NCBI RefSeq assembly: GCF_017876775.1
Contig: NZ_JAGIOP010000001.1
Location: 496,001 to 560,000, forward strand
DNA length: 64,000 bases
Reading direction: 5' to 3'
From: Mycolicibacterium lutetiense
Lineage (GTDB): Bacteria > Actinomycetota > Actinomycetes > Mycobacteriales > Mycobacteriaceae
The notes beneath the pieces were generated by a model, which did no database searches, was not told where the DNA came from, and saw only the letters and a program-made list of their open reading frames with translations. Positions 34,009-43,949 of this stretch are shown in pieces. The translations under genes and the position numbers were made by a program. The first letter of the stretch is position 1, and each line of letters starts with the position of its first letter.

Positions 34009-35151
34009 ATGAAGCGACAGATCTACACCGCGGAACACGAAGCGTTCCGCGCGACGGTCAAGGAGTACATCGAGCGTGAGCTCGTGCCCAACGCGGAGAA
34101 GTGGGAGACCGAGCGCATCGTCGATCGGTCGGCCTACACCGCCGCGGGCAAGTACGGCCTCATCGGTTTCAACATGCCCGAGGAGTTCGGCGGCGGCGGC
34201 TCGGATGACTTCCGGTTCAACGCCATCATCGACGAGGAGATCGCCAAGGCCGGCGTGCACGGCCCGGCACTGAGCCTGCACAACGACGTCGTCGGCCCAT
34301 ACTTCAAGGAGTTGGCCAACGACGAGCAGAAGCAGCGCTGGATGCCCGGCATCACCAACGGCGAGCTGATCATCGCGATCGCGATGACCGAGCCGGGTGC
34401 CGGCAGCGACCTCGCCGGTATCCGCACCTCGGCCGTGCGCGACGGTGACGACTGGATCATCAACGGCTCCAAGACGTTCATCTCCTCGGGCATCAACTGC
34501 GACCTGTGCGTCGTGGTCGCCCGCACCGACCCCGAAGCCGGCCACAAGGGCTTCACGCTGTTCGTGGTCGAGCGGGGCATGGAGGGCTTCACCCGCGGGC
34601 GCAAGCTCGACAAGATGGGCCTGCACAGCCAGGACACCTCCGAGCTGCATTTCGAGAACGTGCGGGTGCCCAGCGCCAACCTGCTCGGTAAGGAAGGCCG
34701 CGGTTTCTACCACCTGATGACCAACCTGCCGTCGGAGCGGCTCGGGATCGCCATCTCGGCGATCTACGGGGCGCGGGCGGTGTTCCAGGAGACCCTGCAG
34801 TACGCCAAGGATCGCAAGGCCTTCGGCCAGTCGATCGGCAGCTTCCAACACAACCGGTTCCTGCTCGCCGAGATGGAAACCGAGCTCGAGGTCACCGAGA
34901 ACTACCTCGACCGCTGCCTGCAGGGTGTGGTTGACGGTGAGCTGACGGCGGTCGAGGCGGCCAAGGCCAAGTGGTGGGCCACCGAGGTCGCCAAGAAGGT
35001 CGTCGACCAGTGCGTGCAACTGCACGGCGGCTACGGCTACATGTTGGAGTACCGGGTCGCCCGTGCCTACGTGGACGGACGTATCCAGACGATCTTCGGT
35101 GGCACCACCGAGATCATGAAGGAGATCATCGGCCGCGAGCTAGGCGTCTAG
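34009..35151 (+). CDS. Acyl-CoA dehydrogenase
   Basis: The 380-aa flavoprotein has AMTEPGAGSDLAGI, IINGSKTFISSGIN and LHGGYGYM, and the C-terminal IFGGTTEIMKEIIGRELG. It performs the first oxidation of beta-oxidation with FAD. The catalytic base cannot be fixed by eye; this sequence resembles the class with Glu in the late helix. It ends the operon, and a strong palindrome follows 14 bp after the stop. Confidence 0.92.
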   Translation: MKRQIYTAEHEAFRATVKEYIERELVPNAEKWETERIVDRSAYTAAGKYGLIGFNMPEEFGGGGSDDFRFNAIIDEEIAKAGVHGPALSLHNDVVGPYFKELANDEQKQRWMPGITNGELIIAIAMTEPGAGSDLAGIRTSAVRDGDDWIINGSKTFISSGINCDLCVVVARTDPEAGHKGFTLFVVERGMEGFTRGRKLDKMGLHSQDTSELHFENVRVPSANLLGKEGRGFYHLMTNLPSERLGIAISAIYGARAVFQETLQYAKDRKAFGQSIGSFQHNRFLLAEMETELEVTENYLDRCLQGVVDGELTAVEAAKAKWWATEVAKKVVDQCVQLHGGYGYMLEYRVARAYVDGRIQTIFGGTTEIMKEIIGRELGV

Positions 35152-35164
35152 TTCTTTCGGCGAA

Positions 35165-35218
35165 CAGACACAAAACTGCCCATTTCCACGCGGAAATGGG
35201 CAGTTTTGTGTCTGCTCG
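35165..35218. repeat. 54-bp palindromic repeat, copy 1 (terminator-like)
   Basis: Positions 35165-35214 form a near-perfect 50-nt hairpin. The 23-bp arms begin CAGACACAAAACTGCCC, and the loop is ACGC. The same 54 bp (35165-35218) recur without a change at 36171-36224. The element starts 14 bp after the acyl-CoA dehydrogenase stop, so it probably terminates that operon. It also forms the left border of the DUF559-like gene. Confidence 0.9.
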
Positions 35219-35286
35219 TGAGGTTATCCACAGGGCTGGAAGGCGAATAGTGGCGACCGGCGAAATGCCCGCAAACAATCACCGGC

Positions 35287-36159
35287 ATGATGCTCGACGA
35301 AGTGTTCGCGCTCAACAACGGCGTCGCGACCACGCAGCAACTGCTCGCCGTGACGACGTACCGGACACTTGCGCGGCGGGTCCGCGACGGTGAGATCTTC
35401 CGGGTGTGGCATGGCGTCTACTCGTGGGGCCCGCCGGATACCGTTCGCCGGCTCCGTGCACTCGACTTGCTGTCGGAAACTCCGATTGTGGGCTGTCTCG
35501 GTACCGCCGCCCAATTTTACGGCTTCGATACCGAGAACACGGTGCGGACCCACGTTCTCGATCCGGGAGTCCGCATGAGGCCCTCAGCAGACCTCGTGGT
35601 GCATCAACGAATTGGCGCTCCGCTCAAGAAAATCGATGGCCGATTGCTGACGGCGCCGGCGTGGACTGCCATCGAGCTGGCCCGGTCGTTGCGGCGGTCA
35701 CGCGCGTTGGCCACTCTCGACGCCGCGCTGCGCAGCGGCACCTGTACTCCGGTCGAACTCGAGTGCGCGCTGAGGGAACAGCACGGCCGGCGCGGCGTGG
35801 TGAAGGTTCGCGAACTGCTGCCCAATGCTGACGCCAGGGCCGAGTCGCCGATGGAATCTGAGATGAGGTTGGTCTTCATCGATCGAGGCCTACCCGCCCC
35901 AGAACTGCAGCACGAGATCCTCGACCGACACGGGCAGTTGTGGAGGGTGGATTTTGCCTGGCCCGACTGCCGGGTGGCGGCCGAATACGACAGCATGGAT
36001 TGGCACGCGAATCCGGTTGCGGTCAAGCATGACCGGATGAAATCAGCGCGGCTGCAGGAGATCGGCTGGACCAGCGTGCCGGCAGTGGTTGACGATGTAC
36101 GGCGATATCCCGCTGAACTGTGCTCACGAATCAGGAGCCACCTCGAACTCGCAGCCTGA
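35287..36159 (+). CDS. AbiEi-like/DUF559 domain protein bracketed by palindromic repeats
   Basis: The 290-aa protein has an N-terminal winged-helix region like AbiEi-type antitoxins (ALNNGVATTQQLLAVTTYRT, VRDGEIFRVWHGVYSWG). A middle domain contains DGRLLTAPAWTAIELARSL. The C-terminal DUF559-like segment (SPMESEMRLVFIDRGLP, VDFAWPDCRVAAEYDS) has Glu and Asp at spacings of a PD-(D/E)xK nuclease fold. No toxin partner adjoins it. Its start is ATG 35287 (or 35290). Identical 54-bp palindromes lie on both sides. DNA binding or cleavage is inferred, not shown. Confidence 0.78.
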   Translation: MMLDEVFALNNGVATTQQLLAVTTYRTLARRVRDGEIFRVWHGVYSWGPPDTVRRLRALDLLSETPIVGCLGTAAQFYGFDTENTVRTHVLDPGVRMRPSADLVVHQRIGAPLKKIDGRLLTAPAWTAIELARSLRRSRALATLDAALRSGTCTPVELECALREQHGRRGVVKVRELLPNADARAESPMESEMRLVFIDRGLPAPELQHEILDRHGQLWRVDFAWPDCRVAAEYDSMDWHANPVAVKHDRMKSARLQEIGWTSVPAVVDDVRRYPAELCSRIRSHLELAA

Positions 36160-36170
36160 CTGCCCCTGAG

Positions 36171-36224
36171 CAGACACAAAACTGCCCATTTCCACGCGGA
36201 AATGGGCAGTTTTGTGTCTGCTCG
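36171..36224. repeat. 54-bp palindromic repeat, copy 2 (terminator-like)
   Basis: This is identical to 35165-35218. In this copy flanking GAG and CTC extend the stem to 26 bp (36168-36223). It starts 12 bp after the DUF559-like stop, the same offset as copy 1 from its upstream gene. It probably terminates this gene and possibly the convergent fasciclin gene. Confidence 0.9.
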
Positions 36225-36235
36225 CGCTGAGAAAA

Positions 36236-36955
36236 TCAGCCGATCGGCGCGTCGGCGGCCGGGGTGGCTGCCGGTGCCGTGGTGGTCGGCGCCGTGGTGG
36301 GCGTGGTGCTGGTGCCGCTGATCGTCGGCACCAGGGCCTCCGGCGGCGTGTTGGGGTCCAGCACGGTGTCGATCATGTAGATGCGGGCGTTCTGGGACTG
36401 GATGGGACCGCACACGAGCTTGGCGGTGTCGTTGACCTTGATGTCGCCGCCCTTGCCGGTCACCTTGACCTCGGCACCCTGCTGGGTGGGACGCTGGCCC
36501 TTGACGTCGTCGGGGCCGAGCAGCCCCAGGAACGCGTGGTAGTAGTCCAGGCTGGTCAACGCGGCCGGATCGGCCTTCAGGGCGTCGAGCTTGCCCGGCT
36601 CCAAGGCAGCGAACGCGTCGTTGGTCGGCGCGAAGATCACGTACGGGCCGTTGTCGAGCACCGGGATGATGTTGACGTCCGGGTTCAAGCCGCCGGACAG
36701 CGCAGCGTTGAACGTGCTGATGTCCGGGATGCTCGCCAGAACCTTGCCCGTCGGCACGTCAGCGAGCGCCTTCCAATCCGGCAAGGCCTTCTTGAAGTTG
36801 TCGCAGCCCGAGCCCTGCGGGTCGGGGATCTCCACCACGGGGGCCGCGGTGGTCGTGGGTGCCGGGTCGGCGTAGGCGGTGACCGCCAACGGCAGCGACG
36901 CCGTGATTGCGGCGACCGCCGCAGCGAAGCCCAGAGTCTTCGTGTAAGTCTTCAT
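36236..36955 (-). CDS. Secreted fasciclin-domain protein (MPT70/MPT83-like)
   Basis: The 239-aa exported protein has a signal peptide (MKTYTKTLGFAAAVAAITAS to about residue 30, AYA cleavage). A single FAS1 domain carries YVIFAPTNDAFAAL and IYMIDTVLDP, and the Pro/Thr-rich tail resembles a wall-spanning linker. No lipobox Cys is present, so it is probably secreted. GGAGG lies about 12 bp upstream. It is likely a cell-surface adhesion or envelope protein. Confidence 0.87.
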   Translation of the reverse strand: MKTYTKTLGFAAAVAAITASLPLAVTAYADPAPTTTAAPVVEIPDPQGSGCDNFKKALPDWKALADVPTGKVLASIPDISTFNAALSGGLNPDVNIIPVLDNGPYVIFAPTNDAFAALEPGKLDALKADPAALTSLDYYHAFLGLLGPDDVKGQRPTQQGAEVKVTGKGGDIKVNDTAKLVCGPIQSQNARIYMIDTVLDPNTPPEALVPTISGTSTTPTTAPTTTAPAATPAADAPIG

Positions 36956-37226
36956 CGGTGGGTTTTCCTCCCGCTCATGCCTAGCCTGTAATCGTCGGCT
37001 GGCGGTGACGCGTTACACGGTGCCCGGCGCGACGATGGCGAGCGACCGCGGGCAATACAGCCTCACCGATCCCGCGGCGCCGCATCGGATGTTAAGGGTT
37101 ACGACGCGGTTACGGCAAAGCCGAATTGTCGACGCGGCCCACCTCAGTGCCCGTGACCTGGTCTTTTCGGATACTCGGCCACAGTGCCGGGGCGAGGCGT
37201 GTGAGCCTCCCGGTCGGCTGTCTACC

Positions 37227-37757
37227 ATGACCGGCATGCCAGAGCCGCTGATCGTCTCCGTCGCCGGTCATACCCCGCAGATCGACCCGGACGCCTGGGT
37301 TGCCCCCAATGCCAGTGTGATCGGACAGGTTTCGCTGGCCGCCGGCAGCAGCGTCTGGTACAGCGCCACGCTGCGCGCCGAGGTCGAGCCCATCGAGGTC
37401 GGTGCAGGCAGCAATATCCAGGACGGCGTGACCATCCACGTCGACCCGGGTTTCCCATGCCGGATCGCCACCGGGGTGACGGTGGGTCACAACGTGGTGC
37501 TGCACGGCTGCACGGTCGAGCAGGACAGCCTGGTCGGGATGGGCGCGGTGGTGCTCAACGGAGCGGTGATCGGCGCCGGCTCGCTGGTGGCCGCCGGTGC
37601 GGTCGTACCCCAGGGCATGGTGGTGCCGCCGCGCTCGCTGGTGGCCGGTGTGCCCGCCAAGGTGCGCCGCGAGCTCAGCGATGACGAGGTCGGCCACAAC
37701 AAGCTCAACGCCGCGGCCTACACGCATCTGACCGGGTTGCACCGAGAGTCCGAGTGA
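37227..37757 (+). CDS. Gamma carbonic anhydrase-like hexapeptide-repeat protein
   Basis: The 176-aa left-handed beta-helix protein has SVWYSATLRAEVEPI and IQDGVTIHVD. The metal-ligand His residues lie in IHVD and VGHNVVLHGC, followed by isoleucine-patch repeats. It matches the gamma-class carbonic anhydrase/YrdA family. The start could be ATG 37227 or 37236; neither has a strong ribosome binding site. Carbonic anhydrase activity is not certain for this family. Confidence 0.85.
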   Translation: MTGMPEPLIVSVAGHTPQIDPDAWVAPNASVIGQVSLAAGSSVWYSATLRAEVEPIEVGAGSNIQDGVTIHVDPGFPCRIATGVTVGHNVVLHGCTVEQDSLVGMGAVVLNGAVIGAGSLVAAGAVVPQGMVVPPRSLVAGVPAKVRRELSDDEVGHNKLNAAAYTHLTGLHRESE

Positions 37758-37777
37758 CCTGACCCCGCGCAGGGGTA

Positions 37778-39064
37778 TCAGCGCAGCGGGTGCGCCAGCT
37801 CGTCGCGTGGCATCCGGGCCGCGGCCACAGCCACTGCGGCGAGCACGGCGGGTAACAGCCCGGACACCAGGAAGATGGACTCCATCGAGACCACCTTCGA
37901 CAGCGGGCCGACGATCGCGAACGACAGCGGCAAGAAGGCCAGCGACACGAAGAAATCCAGGCTCGAGACCCGGCCCAACATTTCCGTCGGCACCCGGCGC
38001 TGCAGCAGCGTTCCCCAGATCACCATCCCCGCGCCGTCGGTGACGCCGACGCAGAATGTGGCCGCCGCCATCAACGGGAACGACGACGTCATGCCGACCA
38101 TCACCAGCGGAACCGAGCCCAACCCCCACATGAGCATCATGGTGGTCAGGTAGCGCCGCGGCATCCGGCGTGAGGACACCGTCAACGCCCCCAGCGCGCT
38201 GCCGAATCCGAAGAACGCCAGGATGAATCCGTAGGCACGGGCGCCGTCGGCGAACCGGTCCTGGGCGATGAACGGCAGCAGTACCTCGATCGGCCCGAGG
38301 ACGACGAGCACGAACATGCTGGCGAACAGCAGCGTCCACAGCAGCCACGGGGTACGCACCATGAACGCGAAACCCTCACGCAGGTCACGTAATACGTGCG
38401 GTCGATCGCTGTCTTCCGGTGCCGCAACCGAATCCACCGTCGGGCGGGTGGCGACCAGCAGGGCCAGGCCCAGGCCGAACAACACCGCCACGACGACCGC
38501 GCCCAATGAGGGGAAACTGGCGGCGATCACCATGCCCGCCATCGCCGGACCGACCGAACGCTGGAACACCGTGCGCACGACGCCTTCAACGCCGTTGGCC
38601 GCCAACAGTTGTTCGGGCGGCAGGATGCGCGGTAGCAGCGCGCTGTAGGCCGGGAAGAAGAATGCCGCGGCGATGCCGAGAATGCCCGCCGCGACGGCCA
38701 GGTGCCAGATCTTGAGCAGATCGAGCAGCCCCAGCGCCGCGATTGTCGAGACCGTCACCAGATTGACCGTCTCGACCGCGATGATGATCGTGCGCTGGTT
38801 GATCCGGTCGGCGACGATTCCGCCGACGAGGACGAACGCCACCAAGCCGACACCGAAGCAGGTGGCCACCAGTGACAGCGAGGCCGGATCGTTGTCGATC
38901 GCGATGACCTGTAACGCCATCACCACCGTCCACATGCCCTCGGCGAAGATCGACAACGTGACTGCGGCAATCAGCAGCCGGTATTCGCGGATGCGGAAGG
39001 GCGCGAGCACGCGCCAGCCGCCGGTCTGGTCGACCGGCGCCTGGGTGTCGTGGTGCATGCTCAC
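37778..39064 (-). CDS. MFS transporter
   Basis: The 428-aa membrane protein has 12 hydrophobic segments and the VADRINQRT loop between helices 2 and 3 (the MFS A-motif position). It resembles MFS_3 (EntS-like) exporters. The start is the GTG at 39064, or the ATG at 39058. It is convergent with the gamma-CA gene. The substrate is unknown; export of a siderophore or drug is typical of the family. Confidence 0.83.
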   Translation of the reverse strand: MSMHHDTQAPVDQTGGWRVLAPFRIREYRLLIAAVTLSIFAEGMWTVVMALQVIAIDNDPASLSLVATCFGVGLVAFVLVGGIVADRINQRTIIIAVETVNLVTVSTIAALGLLDLLKIWHLAVAAGILGIAAAFFFPAYSALLPRILPPEQLLAANGVEGVVRTVFQRSVGPAMAGMVIAASFPSLGAVVVAVLFGLGLALLVATRPTVDSVAAPEDSDRPHVLRDLREGFAFMVRTPWLLWTLLFASMFVLVVLGPIEVLLPFIAQDRFADGARAYGFILAFFGFGSALGALTVSSRRMPRRYLTTMMLMWGLGSVPLVMVGMTSSFPLMAAATFCVGVTDGAGMVIWGTLLQRRVPTEMLGRVSSLDFFVSLAFLPLSFAIVGPLSKVVSMESIFLVSGLLPAVLAAVAVAAARMPRDELAHPLR

Positions 39065-39135
39065 AACATTCGATGGTGCCTGCCCGGAGCGGGTTCAGTC
39101 CAACGATTTTCGCCGGAGTGAGCCCGGCGGCGGGA

Positions 39136-39939
39136 TCAGGAGTCGGTGAACTCCGGGCGCCGATTCTGTTGGAAGGCCTGAATGCCTTCGCGGAAGTCCT
39201 TGGACGCCAGCAGTTTCAGCTGACCCTCACGCTCGCGGGCGAAGGCGCCCTCGAGTTCGGTGAGTGTGGCCCCGTTGACGGCCTGCTTGGTCTCGTGCAG
39301 CGCGACGGCCGGGCCCGAGCGCAGCTTGGCGATGATCTTGTCCACCGCGGCGTCGAACTCGTCGGCCGGGTACACGGCGCTGATCAGGCCCCAGTCGTAG
39401 GCGTCGGTGGCAGTGAGGCGGTCGGCCAGCAGCGCCAGTCGCATCGCCCGGATCCGGCCGATGTTCGCGGCGACGAGAGCCGAGGCACCGCCGTCGGGCA
39501 TCAGCCCGATCTTGGTGAACGCAAGCAGGAAGAAGGCCGCCTCCGAGGCCAGCACGACGTCGCATGCCAGGACCAGGGACACCCCGACGCCGGCAGCGGG
39601 CCCCTGCACCGCGGCCACGACGGGCTTTGGGAGCGCGACGATGGATGCGACGGCGCGGTTGGCGGCGTCGAGCACGCCTGCGGCGTCGTGGCTCTTGGCG
39701 TTCTGGTCTTCCTCGCTGAGGCCCGCGCCGGAGCTGAATCCGCGTCCCGCGCCGCCGAGGCGAACCACGCGCACTCCCGCGTCGGTGGCGGCCAGATCCA
39801 TGGCATCGGCGATCGCCACGAGCATGTTCTGAGTCAGCGAATTGAGGCTGTCGGGCCGGTTCAGCGTGACCGACAGAACGCCGTCCTCGAGCGATACGGT
39901 CACATCTTTGACGTCGGGGTATTCGCGGGTCACGGTCAT
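39136..39939 (-). CDS. Enoyl-CoA hydratase/isomerase (crotonase)
   Basis: The 267-aa crotonase reads FSSGAGLSEEDQ at the first oxyanion motif, where CAGADL is usual. VQGPAAGVGVSLVLACDV follows, then FLLAFTKIGLMPDGGAS with Asp where many hydratases have the catalytic Glu. This pattern fits isomerase or other non-hydratase crotonases. By position it matches EchA10/EchA11 (Rv1142c/Rv1141c), divergent from mcr. The ATG-type start is at 39939. Confidence 0.83.
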   Translation of the reverse strand: MTVTREYPDVKDVTVSLEDGVLSVTLNRPDSLNSLTQNMLVAIADAMDLAATDAGVRVVRLGGAGRGFSSGAGLSEEDQNAKSHDAAGVLDAANRAVASIVALPKPVVAAVQGPAAGVGVSLVLACDVVLASEAAFFLLAFTKIGLMPDGGASALVAANIGRIRAMRLALLADRLTATDAYDWGLISAVYPADEFDAAVDKIIAKLRSGPAVALHETKQAVNGATLTELEGAFAREREGQLKLLASKDFREGIQAFQQNRRPEFTDS

Positions 39940-40051
39940 CTATGCACCTTAGGTCTGGCGGGGCAGGCTATGGCCATGCCGGTCGAGAAGGTTATACAAG
40001 TAAGCTATGTCACCGGTCAACCAAGGCCGACACGCGAAGGGGCGAAAGAGC

Positions 40052-41137
40052 ATGGCAGGACCACTGCAAGGTTTGCGCGTTGTGGAGTTGGCCGGTATCG
40101 GCCCGGGCCCGCACGCAGCGATGATCCTCGGCGATCTGGGTGCCGACGTCGTGCGCATCGAACGGCCGGGCAAGGGCTCCGGTACGCCCAGCGCCGACAC
40201 CATGTTGCGTAACCGCCGATCGGTAGCCGCGGACATGAAGAGCGACGAGGGCCGCGCGCTGGTGCTCAAGCTCATCGAGAAGGCCGACGTGCTGATCGAG
40301 GGCTTCCGTCCCGGCGTCACCGAGCGGTTGGGTCTGGGGCCCGACGACTGCGCGAAGGTCAACGAACGACTGATCTACGCCCGCATGACGGGCTGGGGCC
40401 AGGAAGGCCCGCGGGCACTGCAGGCCGGCCACGACATCAACTACATCTCCCTCAACGGCCTGCTGCACGCCGTGGGGCGCGCGGGGGAACGTCCCGTTCC
40501 GCCGCTGAACCTGGCCGGTGATTTCGGTGGTGGGTCGATGTTCCTGCTCGTCGGCATCCTCTCGGCGCTGTTCGAGCGGCAGACCTCAGGCAAGGGACAG
40601 GTGATCGACGCGGCGATGATCGACGGGTCCAGTGTGCTGATGCAGATGATGTGGAGCTTCCGCAGCCAGGGCCTGTGGTCCGACGAGCGCGGCACCAACA
40701 TGCTCGACACCGGCGCTCCGTACTACGACACCTACGAGACCTCCGACGGCCGCTACATGTCGATCGGGGCGATCGAACCCCAGTTCTACGCCGAGCTGCT
40801 CAAGGGCCTCGGTCTGGACGATGCCGATCTGCCGGGCCAGAACGACATGGCCCGCTGGCCCGAGCTGCGCGAGGCATTCACCAAGGCATTCGCCGCGCAC
40901 GACCGTGACCACTGGGCCAAGGTGTTCGCCGGGACCGACGCGTGTGCGGCGCCGGTGCTGTCGTTCGCCGAGGTGCTCACCGAACCGCACATCGCCGAGC
41001 GCAACACGTTCTTCGACGAAGCCGGCTACCTGCAACCGATGCCGGCGCCACGGTTCTCCCGCAGTGTCCCGGCGGTGCCGACGCCCCCGGGCCCGCGTGG
41101 AGCGGACACCGAAGCCGTTCTGCGGGACTGGGTATAG
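40052..41137 (+). CDS. mcr: Alpha-methylacyl-CoA racemase
   Basis: The 361-aa CoA-transferase III family enzyme racemises (2R)/(2S)-methylacyl-CoA, including the cholesterol side chain. His127 ([12 protein letters not shown]), Asp157 ([11 protein letters not shown]) and Glu242 (GAIEPQFY) match the catalytic residues of M. tuberculosis MCR offset by one. The start ATG at 40052 ([15 protein letters not shown]) has a GAAGGGGCG ribosome binding site. It begins a unit with an SDR and a nitronate monooxygenase. Confidence 0.96.
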   Translation: MAGPLQGLRVVELAGIGPGPHAAMILGDLGADVVRIERPGKGSGTPSADTMLRNRRSVAADMKSDEGRALVLKLIEKADVLIEGFRPGVTERLGLGPDDCAKVNERLIYARMTGWGQEGPRALQAGHDINYISLNGLLHAVGRAGERPVPPLNLAGDFGGGSMFLLVGILSALFERQTSGKGQVIDAAMIDGSSVLMQMMWSFRSQGLWSDERGTNMLDTGAPYYDTYETSDGRYMSIGAIEPQFYAELLKGLGLDDADLPGQNDMARWPELREAFTKAFAAHDRDHWAKVFAGTDACAAPVLSFAEVLTEPHIAERNTFFDEAGYLQPMPAPRFSRSVPAVPTPPGPRGADTEAVLRDWV

Positions 41138-41140
41138 TCC

Positions 41141-41156
41141 CCAACTAACCAGTTGG
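41141..41156. promoter_or_regulatory. Short palindrome between mcr and SDR
   Basis: CCAACT (41141-41146), AACC, AGTTGG (41151-41156) is a perfect 6-bp inverted repeat, 4 bp after the mcr stop and 34 bp before the next start. It may be an operator or a weak attenuator; no T-run follows. Confidence 0.4.
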
Positions 41157-41190
41157 TCGGCAGAAGGTCGGCCGGAGAGGAATGCGGTAC

Positions 41191-41946
41191 ATGGAGATCA
41201 AGGACGCGGTAGCCGTCGTTACCGGCGGTGCCTCCGGCCTGGGCCTGGCGACCACCAAGCGCCTGCTGGACGCGGGTGCTCAGGTTGTGGTGATCGACCT
41301 CAAGGGTGAAGAGGTCGTGGCCGAACTGGGTGACCGGGCCAAGTTCGTCGCCACCGACGTCACCGACGAGGCAGGCGTGACCGAAGCGCTCGACGTCGCG
41401 GAATCGCTTGGCCCGGTGCGCATCAACGTCAACTGCGCCGGTATCGGCAATGCGATCAAGACCCTGAGCAAGAACGGTGCGTTCCCGCTCGACGGCTTCC
41501 GCAAGGTGGTCGAGGTCAACCTGATCGGCACGTTCAACGTGATCCGCCTCAGCGCCGAGCGCATCGCCAAGACCGAGCCGCTCAAGAATGAAGAGCGCGG
41601 CGTCATCATCAACACCGCCTCGGTGGCGGCCTTCGACGGTCAGATCGGCCAGGCCGCCTACTCGGCGTCCAAGGGCGGTGTGGTCGGCATGACCCTGCCG
41701 ATCGCGCGTGACCTCTCCCGTGAGCTCATCCGCGTGTGCACCATCGCGCCGGGTCTGTTCAAGACACCGCTGCTGGGCTCGCTGCCCGAAGAGGCACAGA
41801 AGTCGCTGGGCCAGCAGGTGCCCCACCCGGCCCGCCTCGGCGATCCCGACGAGTACGGCGCCCTGGCACAGCACATCATCGAAAACCCGATGCTCAACGG
41901 CGAGGTCATCCGCCTCGACGGCGCGATCCGCATGGCTCCCAGGTAA
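41191..41946 (+). CDS. SDR family oxidoreductase (17beta-HSD10-like, Rv1144-like)
   Basis: The 251-aa SDR has [27 protein letters not shown] and a catalytic YSASKGG, ending [15 protein letters not shown]. From memory it is nearly collinear with Rv1144 and resembles 3-hydroxy-2-methylbutyryl-CoA/17beta-HSD type 10 enzymes. ATG 41191 is chosen because GGAGAGGA lies 9 bp upstream; an ATG at 41182 directly abuts it. It sits between mcr and the monooxygenase, so a branched acyl-CoA or steroid substrate is plausible. Confidence 0.9.
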   Translation: MEIKDAVAVVTGGASGLGLATTKRLLDAGAQVVVIDLKGEEVVAELGDRAKFVATDVTDEAGVTEALDVAESLGPVRINVNCAGIGNAIKTLSKNGAFPLDGFRKVVEVNLIGTFNVIRLSAERIAKTEPLKNEERGVIINTASVAAFDGQIGQAAYSASKGGVVGMTLPIARDLSRELIRVCTIAPGLFKTPLLGSLPEEAQKSLGQQVPHPARLGDPDEYGALAQHIIENPMLNGEVIRLDGAIRMAPR

Positions 41947-42983
<1,037 letters not shown>

Positions 42984-43013
42984 CGGCCCGAAACGGGCAA
43001 ACTAGCGATGGGG

Positions 43014-43040
43014 AAACGCGCGCCGCGAGGCGCGCGTTTT
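43014..43040. terminator. Intrinsic terminator, probably bidirectional
   Basis: AAACGCGCGCC (43014-43024) pairs with GGCGCGCGTTT (43029-43039) over a GCGA loop and is followed by a T. It lies between the convergent monooxygenase gene and the small minus-strand ORF, with T-rich ends on both strands. Confidence 0.85.
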
Positions 43041-43041
43041 C

Positions 43042-43173
43042 TCATACTGCGGTGGGCAACTCTTGGTAGTCGTCAAACTGCTCGGAGGTTTCTCCCTCGA
43101 CCAGGACATCGCCGTGGTAGAGAGCTTCGAAGTCAACCTTGATGACATCGGCACTGGTGTCGTCGATCCACAT
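43042..43173 (-). CDS. Candidate 43-aa acidic small protein
   Basis: The ATG at 43173 opens MWIDDTSADVIKVDFEALYH, then GDVLVEGETSEQF and DDYQELPTAV, ending TGA at 43042. The peptide is acidic and has no membrane segment. The ribosome binding site is weak. Support comes from position: the stop is directly followed by a strong terminator on this strand, and the 284-bp gap otherwise lacks a gene. The function is unknown. Confidence 0.5.
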   Translation of the reverse strand: MWIDDTSADVIKVDFEALYHGDVLVEGETSEQFDDYQELPTAV

Positions 43174-43256
43174 GACACTGAGCGTATGGGTCTCTATTAA
43201 GGAATCTTTGAGTCACGGTTCGGAAAATGGTGGCAATCCTACTTTTCGGTAGGTTT

Positions 43257-43793
43257 CTAGCCAGTAGCGCTTGTGATGTGGATGGGGTTGGTCCCGTTCA
43301 ATGCGACCCAGGTCACCACGGCGGCTGCGACGCCGATCACCAATAAGCCCACCGCGGCCCTGGCCGACACCCGGGACCGGCCGAATGCGCGGTCATCGAC
43401 CGAGAACGCGCCGGCGCCGGTGAACAGCAGCGCCGCGGCGGCGAATGCCGCCAGGAACGGAACGTTGAACGGCTGGGACCAGAAGGCGTCTGCAGATACG
43501 TTCACGGCCCAGGCGTCGACCATCGCGCCGATCACCGCGCACGCGGCCAGCGGGGTGAGCACGCCGAGGAGCAGGCCGATGCCACCCAGGGTCTCGGCCG
43601 CGGTCACCATGAACGTGGCGAACCCGGGTAGCCGCCAGCCGCTGGACTCCATGAATCCCACGGCGGTGCCGAAGTCGAATGCCTTGATCAGGCCGGCCTG
43701 GAGCATGGTTGCGCCGATGGCGATGCGCAGGATGAGTAGTCCGGTATCGGTCATGCCGGCGGTTGCGGTTTCAGTGTCGGCGGTGAGTGTCAT
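43257..43793 (-). CDS. DoxX family membrane protein
   Basis: The 178-aa DoxX-like protein has four membrane helices (LLILRIAIGATMLQAGLIKAF, FMVTAAETLGGIGLLLGVLTP, FLAAFAAAALLFTGAGAF, AVGLLVIGVAAAVVTWVAL). It is a different subtype from the DoxX at 28685. It is divergent from mmpL13 across 156 bp. The role is unknown; DoxX proteins are often terminal-oxidase-like or redox-linked membrane subunits. Confidence 0.8.
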   Translation of the reverse strand: MTLTADTETATAGMTDTGLLILRIAIGATMLQAGLIKAFDFGTAVGFMESSGWRLPGFATFMVTAAETLGGIGLLLGVLTPLAACAVIGAMVDAWAVNVSADAFWSQPFNVPFLAAFAAAALLFTGAGAFSVDDRAFGRSRVSARAAVGLLVIGVAAAVVTWVALNGTNPIHITSATG

Positions 43794-43887
43794 GCCTTAT
43801 TAGACGCGCCGCAGCACCGGAATTCATCGCGGCACGTTTGAAGTGAACTCTTCGGTCACGGGATCCGTCTGTAGGGCAGGACCCACG

Positions 43888-43916
43888 TTGACGTCGGAAA
43901 CTTACCGCTGTTAACT
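43888..43916 (+). promoter_or_regulatory. SigA-type promoter of mmpL13
   Basis: TTGACG (43888-43893) and TTAACT (43911-43916) are separated by 17 bp, close to the vegetative consensus. Transcription would start near 43923, about 27 nt before the GTG start, and GGGGGAAGGA lies between. CCGCT/AGCGG (43905-43909/43918-43922) flanks the -10 box and could be an operator. Confidence 0.72.
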
Positions 43917-43949
43917 TAGCGGCGATACTCATCGGGGGAAGGACACTGA

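Noticed and set aside
33145..35025. A 626-codon minus-strand frame over the thiolase operon
   Set aside because: Composition is that of an antisense shadow, and the plus strand has three clear beta-oxidation genes.
35165..36224. CRISPR array or insertion sequence
   Set aside because: There are only two repeats, about 1 kb apart, with a gene between; no spacers, cas genes, transposase or target-site duplication were seen.
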